Assembly: GCA_013399305.1 (NCBI GenBank) | Contig: VXAI01000021.1 | Span: 6,600,794 to 6,664,793, forward strand | Length of the DNA stretch: 64,000 nt | Direction of reading: 5' to 3' | Source of the DNA: Rostratula benghalensis | Lineage: Eukaryota > Chordata > Aves > Charadriiformes > Rostratulidae | Part shown: positions 29,601 through 38,600 of the stretch, piece after piece | Layout of the letters: every line of letters begins with the position of its first letter | How positions within the stretch are numbered: position 1 is the first letter of the stretch | The notes under the pieces: model-generated | Told to the model about the DNA's origin: nothing | The model's input: the letters and a program-made list of their open reading frames with translations, nothing else | Databases searched by the model: none | Translations under genes and position numbers: made by a program

Positions 29601-32600
29601 GTTTCCACAAATTTAGTTAGCTCTAAAATCAGCTACTGGCAGGCAGACAGATTTTAAGTGTTCCACGTTCCCTTTGAATGCATTCAGCCAAAACACATTT
29701 TACTCATTAATTTAAAGGACTAATCACAAAAATGTAACCAAGTACCCAGTTATAAAAGTGTCACAATTACAGACCAGTAAGGATAAAGAGGACTTAATAG
29801 AATCTTAATTACTAAAAGCAGCCTGACTTGACAAAACAGAATTTTTTGTCTGAATATTTTGAGTACCAAGGAGGTAGCAGGGCACTGATGTTTGCTTGTG
29901 CTTTAGAAAAGAAAAAAAAAAAAGAAAAGATACAGATGCATCTGTTTCAAGATTCCTAGGAGCTTAGCGGTAGTAGAAAAGGTGCTTCCATTTAAAAGCC
30001 TCTGGGAGTATTGGAATAGTCACCTGATAAGCTTGGCTTTAACTCTGTCACAAACCCAGTATTTTTTTTTAAGGTATACAATGATCAAATGAGTCCATGA
30101 TTTTACAGAAAACTCTTTTCATGGGCAGCATAAAGGAGTGATAATTGGCTCAAATTAAATTAATGGCTGCAAGGAAGTAACCTTGTAAAGATAAAAATAA
30201 ATTTCAAAATTTATTCTAAATGACTGATTCCTGCCCCCAACCCCCACCCCCGCTTTTAGTAGGAGGTCTCATATGCTTATTCCTTCATCCTTTACATGTG
30301 ATAGTTAGTGTAAGCATTCCATCAACCCTCTTCCCAACTTTTAAAACCCAACTTTTACTTTACAGGAAATACATAAATGGAGACAAGTAACAATCCAAAT
30401 GCAAACATACCAAGACTAAGAACTGATGAGAGCTTTGCCACTGATTTAACAGGATGAGCATTTATCTCAGCTCGTAGTACTCAAAAATCTGCATCCACAC
30501 CATTATTCCCCTTGAATAACAATTTACTCCATAGGTAGCTACCAGAAAACTAATAGAACTAATTATGGAAATAAATGACTCATTAGCAAGTGAAGAGATG
30601 AAGAAAATATACCCCTGGGCAGCTTGTTTTCATTTAATGTTTGACCTGATATAATAGCCAAACTAAATAACTTGGGACTTCAGTGTCTGTAAAGCTCCAT
30701 GCTAGAAAAACTCCAATTGTTCAAAAGCACCAAAACCAGCATAACTGAATAGTATTTTCCATACTAGGAGAATTTGAATCATGTGTATCTCCAGCCTTCT
30801 AAGAATATTAATCTAACACACTAACAACCTTAGGAAACTGACAATATGCATATTTCCCTGTATCTGTCAGCATGTAATCCACTTATGATCACAAACTTAT
30901 GATCACAGTTCAAAATGCTAGCAATATTCTCTGGGCATGCATTACAAACAGTAGTTCATACGGTCAGAATCCATATTTAGGTCTTTATTGCACATCACAT
31001 TTTCTAAGGCAATGTCCTAGTTTAAATGAGAAATCACTTCTTACCAATCGAAGTCAATGAATTTGTTGGATTCCTACTGGTACGGTTAGAATGTCTCCGA
31101 TGAGGACTACGGGGCCTAGAGAGAAAGATGGACCAACAAAAATTATGGGAGTATGCCACCAAAAACGTTCTACTTCTCTATAAGAATTTAACATTAGAAA
31201 GAAAGCTCTTTTCTGTGATTAAAATAAAAATTAAAACAAAAAAGGTTTTATTGCAAATCCTCCCATCTCCAAACAACTAGAAATGCAGGAAGATTGTAGA
31301 AAGAATGATGATGACAGAAATTGCTCTCACAAAGGAGTTCAGACATTTGCTGATAATCTCAAATACTGTGAACTTCTGATTTCTTAGAAAAACTACATTA
31401 CTTTAGTCCATTCTCATGACTTAAAACTCATGTAAATGAGTTGATATGTTGCAAAAAAAAATTAAATTAAAAATTGTCTTTGTAAATTTTTAGTGCTTCC
31501 TAAACCAAGTTTTCCAACTGAAAAACCTTCTCGGGTTCCCACATTGACACTCCCATGCAGTAACATGGGAACTTTCTAGATTCAAAACCAGGTGAGAGTC
31601 TCAAATAACTGCAGAAAACTAAATGCTGATCCATCAAATAATGCTGCTTTTAAAGGGCTGCATTATAATTCTGAGTCTTAAATAATCTTGAAGTTTGGAG
31701 AAGTACACTTTAAAAATACAAGCAAATTACAGTAGAGATTTATGAAAAATACTTTCTGATTAATTTTTCCCATATTTTAAGTCTAATGGCAGGTCAATAA
31801 ATTAAAAATCCCAGGTCAAGGAGTATGTTTTATCAGAAGACTGAAAATAACCTTAATTCAATTAAAAATTGAATTGAAGTTTCCAACTTCAAACAGGATT
31901 ATTATTTCCCTTCAACAGCTTTCTTTCACATATGCTTAGGTTCAAGGTGCTATTCTTGTCCTTTGTACCTGAAATAGCCCACACATCTGCTTCAAAACTC
32001 ACTATACTGTAGTGTTCAAGCTAGACATTTAAGTTTGGCCAACTGTCTAGCTTGGAAACATTATCCACTTGAATTTTCAACTGATACCTTACATTTCACA
32101 AGTTACCGGGTGCTACAGAAGTTTGTTTTCCAGCTTCACTGAAACAGCAAGTAGCACTGAACAGGTGCAAGGGAGGAAGGGAAAGAAGAGAGCTGGAAAA
32201 AAAAGCCTACACTTTCTGCATCTGTTTTTTTGATAGAAAATAAAGACCAGAAAACTCAATTTCCAATGCTTTTAACTCAGGACTTTAAAAGAAATGAGTA
32301 TATCCTATTTGGCAGATCACATAATGTCTGCTTTTCAGCATGATACTAAGAATATTGTAATAAGATGGTAATATAGGTAGTTCTTTAATTAAAGAAGTGA
32401 ATAGACAACACAGACTTTATACATGACACACTCATTTGCTAGAGTCAACAGTGATGGCTGACCATACCCTGAGGAACTTACACCTTTAGTATTTAAAAAC
32501 AGTAATTTTTTTAAAGTCTTACAAGGGTTAGTTTCCTAGCTCCGCATCAGTTTACAAAGTTCTTATTTGTTTGGTGGAAATATTAATAAGATTAAGGGCA

Positions 32601-35600
32601 ACACTACATAATTAGTAGACCAGAGTTAGGGATTTAGGTAATGAACTGGAAAATTTTGTTTGGGGGGAATACTTCAGGAAACACAAAAAAATGCTCAGTT
32701 GTACTTCTTTTTGGTCTCAGTTCCTCATTGACTGGGTCTAAATAAAGGTTACCATTTGGACAGAAGGACAGCATTGCACATTGCCATGTACAGAACATGA
32801 GGAACATGTCAGTCATCCTTGTAGTAGGTGTACGGCTGTAGCACAGACAACCCCCCCCACTGTCTGTATACAAAATGATTTGACCAAGAATTTTTTTCCT
32901 CACCAGGCCATATTTTATTTGCTAGCAAAAGGACAGTCTTCAAAATTTACAGCTTTTAGTCCAAATTATGCAAAACTTAAATTTACATTTTTGTTTTATT
33001 TTCAAATTACACTATTCTGAAAGACAAGAAAGTTCATGTAAATTTAAAGTATACTGAGTCAGGTTGGCAGGCTCAGTATTATATGAAACTCTTCTCTTTT
33101 AGTAGCAGTTATATTCCTGTCCTCCCCACCTTCCCTGCATCCAGAAAATCATCATCAAAGTGCAAAGACTATATGATCAAATTACAAGTAGAGATATAGC
33201 AACAATATTTTAATACAATATACATTTAAAAGAAATCTATTAGAAACACAGATCCTGGAATTACCTTAAATTTATTCATAGATTGGTAATGTATTATATA
33301 GTACCTGTTAACTATTTTTTTATCAATTTCTACATCTGGTGTAACAGCATTCTCTGGAAGAACAATAGAAGGTGTACTGCAGGTTGTCCCTTCAACAGTA
33401 GTGTCCTGAATGGTTTGTGACAAATACAAAAATGCAGTTAAACAGAAATTCAAAATACTGAATATTGACACTCTATGTGGAATATAATATTTATTGCTCA
33501 ATTCAACTTAAATAGAAAATGATTTAACTAATTGTGAATTAGCTCTTGAGAAAACAAATTTAAATTAGTGGTCTGTACTTAAATTTTTAAAAAGACATGA
33601 TGGACACCTGGAACATCTGTTTTCTTTACAAAATTTTAATACACAGTAGCTAAAATCAGTAAGCATGGAACTAATGAGAAAGCTTTAAAATGGCAGACAA
33701 ATTCATTTTTGACACCATTCTAACAAACTACATGGACAACATTTAGTGAACTTATGAGCTGAATGCAAGAGTGAAAATCGGCTATAAATAACAGAGCTAA
33801 AGTAGGCAAACAAAACCTCCAAGTGGCACTAGTGGGCAACAAAAGCTTGAATAAAAGCCGTGTTATGCATAAACATGCTATCAAAAAAAAAAAAAAGGAG
33901 AAAATGATATTTTTAGTGTTCTGCTTGGTTTTTAATTGGAAAAATATTGTTAAAAGTATAATCGCAATATTTAATAAAATCCAAAGTAACTTTTAGATGA
34001 TAAACTGGCACTGGATATCAATGTGTGCTTGCCTTCTTAAAAAATATGGGAACTTGTCACGAGAACTTAATCCCACACCTGCTACCACAATGATGACAAT
34101 CAGCTGAAGAAAGGGAATCTGTTTCCTGTGAGATTTCTCAAATGGAGATGCATCAAATTGAAATAAAGAACTGTGGATTTCTCATATGTACTCAAAAAAA
34201 TTATGACTTCTACCCCATGTACTACATTCAGATTCACAACATGAATAAATAAATAAATAAATAAAATAATAAAATGACCCCTGTACCGTTGAAAGGCTAA
34301 ATAAGCAATCTGGTGTTTACAGCCAGTCAATAAGCTGAAAAAATTGATGCACAAAATCAATCAGAGTGGGGAAAGTGTAAGCTTCTGTTAGAAGTTATAG
34401 TTTTTATTTTCTAGTACAATAATGAGATAAATAGAACATATCACAACAGTGTGAGTATTTATAGCTAGAGGGAAAGCTTACCCTGTGGCAGGGGACTGAC
34501 ATCAATCAACCAGTAACATTTAAAGAATAATTTGTAAATTCTCAATTCCTAATTGCTTCTGCTAGGCACTGGTATGTACAAGTATTTCACTTTATTCAGT
34601 TATTTGGAATCTAAACTACATCCCAAAGTTTCATAAGAAATTTTTATTTCAGTTGTCATTGGACTAGAGAAGAGAAGAGAAGAGAAGAGAAGAGAAGAGA
34701 AGAGAAGAGAAGAGAAGAGAAGAGAAGAGAAGAGAAGAGAAGAGAAGAGAAGAGAAGANAAGAGAAGAGAAGAGAAGAGAAGAGAAGAGAAGAGAAGAGA
34801 AGAGAAGAGAAGAGAAGAGAAGAGAAGAGAAGAGAAGAGAAGAGAAGAGAAGAATTTTCGGTTGGAAGGGACCAACAATGATCATCTCTCCCAACCACCT
34901 GACCAACTCAGCGCTGACCAAAAGTTAAAGCATGTTGTTAAGGGCATTGTTGAAATGTCTCTTGAACAGTGACAGGCCTTGGGGCACTGACCACCTCTCC
35001 AGGAAGCAATACTTTGCAATTTTCTAAACGGGCATGTTTGCTATCCATGCCACAAAGTACATTATGTTCAACTGTTATAAATATAATTTTTCTCTAATTG
35101 AAATAGCATTTGCTGTCAATGTTGCTTACTCCTTTTAAAAATGTTTACCTACTAGAAGTTGACAGAAGTTTAATGAATTCAGAATAACACTTATTTTAGT
35201 AATATCTGTTAAATAGGCAGGTAATAAAAAGCTGTTGTAAAAGCACTAATTTAGGTATTTACACAATGAAGCAAGTAATAGCTCACAGTTTAACAAGTCA
35301 ACATTTTAGAACAGAGAAAATTAAATTATTTCATTTCACACAAGAGCCATCAATGAATAATTGTTTAGTCATCTACTATTATGTTGATGTTAATGTAGTC
35401 ATAAGGTTTGTTACAATAAATGAGTAGTCAAGAGTATAAATTGAAATGGAATTATATACATTCAGAAAGCCATCAGTTACATGATTGCTAATACCTATCA
35501 GATACAATAGAACTTCTTTCAACATTGCTCCCAGTGCTGCATTTTACTCTTCTTGAAATAATCTATTTTCTGATAAATTCAAACGACTCTAGAAGCATTT

Positions 35601-38600
35601 TGAAAATCGTACAATATTGAAGTATGTAGTATAACCCTCCTTCCTTCTCAAAGGCAATAAAATGTGCTTTGGTTTGGACATCTGATCTAAGATTCTTGAT
35701 TCTATTGTAAATAGTGGGGTTCTTTTTACTAAAATAAATATATTCCATTGAGCTCTACACTTCTATACTCATAATTCTCTTACTATATTCCTCGTTAGTT
35801 TCTTGTCAGTCACAGGAGAACAGGGTAGTAAACATGCCAAGAAAATAATATGAAGATATACGTTTAAGAAAAATATCCTTGTAATATTGGAAATGTTGGA
35901 ATGTAAAAGTATGATTTATTATGTGATGCAAAGGTACAATTGACGTTGTCTGCTAAGACTTTGAAAGCAATTTGTAGTAGTATTCTTGAAAATGTTAAAA
36001 GATATTTCATCTAACATTCAATGACAAACATTCAGGTGACTGCCCTACCCTGCTTGTAGGGCAAAGCAGCTGAGCACACATGCACATTGTTTATACTAAT
36101 CCCATGACTACCAAAGAGCAGTCAAAGCTTTTGAATGACACGACATCAGCCTTAAAGTCACTCAAGTCCATTTTAGGATGCTATCACCAGCTCATTAAAA
36201 GAAGAAGAAAAAGNNNNNNNNNNNNNNNNNNNNNNNNNNNNNNNNNNNNNNNNNNNNNNNNNNNNNNNNNNNNNNNNNNNNNNNNNNNNNNNNNNNNNNN
36301 NNNNNNNNNNNNNNNNNNNNNNNNNNNNNNNNNNNNNNNNNNNNNNNNNNNNNNNNNNNNNNNNNNNNNNNNNNNNNNNNNNNNNNNNNNNNNNNNNNAA
36401 AAAGAAAAAGAAAAAGAAAAAGAAAAAGAAAAAGAAAAAGAAAAAGAAAAAGAAAAAGAAAAAGAAAAAGAAAAAGAAAAAGAAAAAGAAAAAAAGAAAA
36501 AGAAAAAGATTACAAAGGCTGTAGCCAAGGCTATCTCAGGTCAGGTAGTATACATTAATCATGGTCAGCAGCTATAGCAGTTCAACACAGGTGAAAACTT
36601 ACACTTCCTATTCTGATGCATCTGTATAGCATTCCTGTATAGCAGGAAGAGCTATAACATGAAGCTCTCTGCAGGGCCAGCTGGCTTTAATCAAAAGAAG
36701 TCTTTATACTCTGAAGAGTACTCGGGCTGCTATATGCATATCTTGGAAGAGAAGCTCTAACAGGAAGCTTAAGCTGTCTGACAGTTGTACATCTGCACAA
36801 AGATGATGCACAAGTTTTCCATTTCCTACCATTGCCTGCCTGTAACTGCCCTCTCCATGTTAGCATCCAGACAAGTCTGCTCTCCAGCTATTCTTGATAG
36901 CTGTCTCATCTAGTACCAGGGTCTGCTACCAAGTCTCTGCTTTCTTTTGGTTCCAAACCCACCTCCCATTAAAATGTAGGGTAAAACTGACTCCACCTCC
37001 ATGGCTTAGGTGGGACCTGATCCACATGCTCTACAAGGAGGACCATGTATTTTCTAGTCTTGCAGGGAGGCTTGCTCAGGGCTGAGAGGACGTCACATGC
37101 AGAAGATCCAAGAGGCTCAGTGACACTCTGGGTGGATAATATATGCAGAGATTCTGGCTGTTAAGCTCTACCAAGCCCTCGCTAAGCATACAGAAAATGT
37201 GTTTTTAGAAGTTTTATAATCCAGCCAAATATGGATAGATTTGCACAGTTAGGGGCAGTGTGTGTGTGTGTGTGTGTGTGAGAAATCTCTCTGCTAAAAG
37301 AGCAACCCTGCTAGGACAGTCAGATGACAAAGCTTTACTTTATACCACCTGAATTCTTTAAAGTACTAGGGAAAAAAGGTAATCCTCTGCCACCTGGCCA
37401 TATTCTTAGAAATTACTTAAGGGTCTGGACTGAATTTCAGAACAAATGCCCTGAAATGTTTGCCCTGAAACATACATACTTATATGAAAGACCTCAAAAA
37501 GTTATGCATCTTGGAGAGCAGTCTTTTGAGCAAGATAGGGTTTTAAGTAGGCTTTATTTTAGATGTTTGAGTGAAGCACTGAGCTTAGAGCTTAGAGAGT
37601 AGAGTAATGAAATTCAACTGTAACTGCACCTAGTTGTAACAGCCAGGACACAGAACATCTCCTTCACAACAAAACAGATAACATGCAGTGAGTTGATAAA
37701 AGTACAGTACAAATTTAAATAGGAATAGTAAGAAAAAAGAAATGCAGAAGCTTAAATGGTAGAATAATTGGTGTACAAGAAGTATTATGAACATCTGAGA
37801 CAGACTTCTCAGCAGTCAGTTGGTAATATAGTGTTTGGGATACAAAGACAGGAGAAAGCTGGTAATAGAAATAGGGATTTTTGATTTAAGAAGAGGGAAA
37901 GATGGCCCCTCAAAACCAATTCTGAAAGTATAGGGAGATTTGTAGATTATAAATCTTAACATAACTGGTAAGGATGTAATTTTCTTTGTTGAAGGTATGC
38001 ATTACACATATAGAAATTACATTTTTAATACTAGAAGTCTGAAATAACTTTTAAAGGGTATCAGTAAAAGAATATTTTAATGTATTATTCTCTGTGAAAT
38101 AAATAAAACTAACATATGGGAATGACTAAAAGTGACATCTGACTTGAAGTTCTATGATTTATGGTGGGAGAAATAATTCTGTACAAAGCACCTCTAAAAT
38201 GTTCAATACTTACTGTAGCAAGATGACACACAAACTAAGAGTTCCATTACATACTCTTAATTCAGACATTTCGAACAAGGGGTTAACATTCTTTGAATTC
38301 AGCTAACACACCTGTGTTAATGGGAATTTCACATCTGCGTCCCTCAGGAACACTGAACTAACGAATACTTTGATTAATGTTGTTTAGAGGTAGTCAGAAT
38401 GGTGAACATAGGCTGTTGTAAGAAATACTGAAATAGAAAACCACATTTGTTTTCTCAAAATGAATTTGAGAAATATAACGCAGGTCTTCTTATCATGTAA
38501 AAGATACTTGAAGTGAGCTTGAAACTCCACGTGATGTAAGGTTCATTTTCTTTTTCTCAGAAATGTTTTGTGAATGTGTGGATATTTGTACATGCAGGGA

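Larger units (their letters stand above)
28007..31044 (-). other. IRAG1: IRAG1 intron (3.0 kb) with a CR1 copy and a 46-bp duplication
   Basis: A CR1 fragment occupies about 28245-29110 and an exact tandem duplication lies at 29451-29542. From 29640 to 31044 I see nothing recognisable except A-rich patches and a C-rich spot at 30234-30251. Confidence 0.8.

Noticed and set aside
34600..34921. Three overlapping minus-strand ORFs of repeated Phe-Ser-Ser-Leu-Leu.
   Set aside because: They are translations of the (GAGAA)n satellite and differ only by frame.
36080..36577. 165-codon and 114-codon ORFs.
   Set aside because: They cross undetermined bases and an AAAAAG repeat; there is no real protein.
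37324..37602. 92-codon plus-strand ORF with fairly protein-like composition.
   Set aside because: No family recognised and it lies in a repeat-rich intron on the antisense strand; left as chance.
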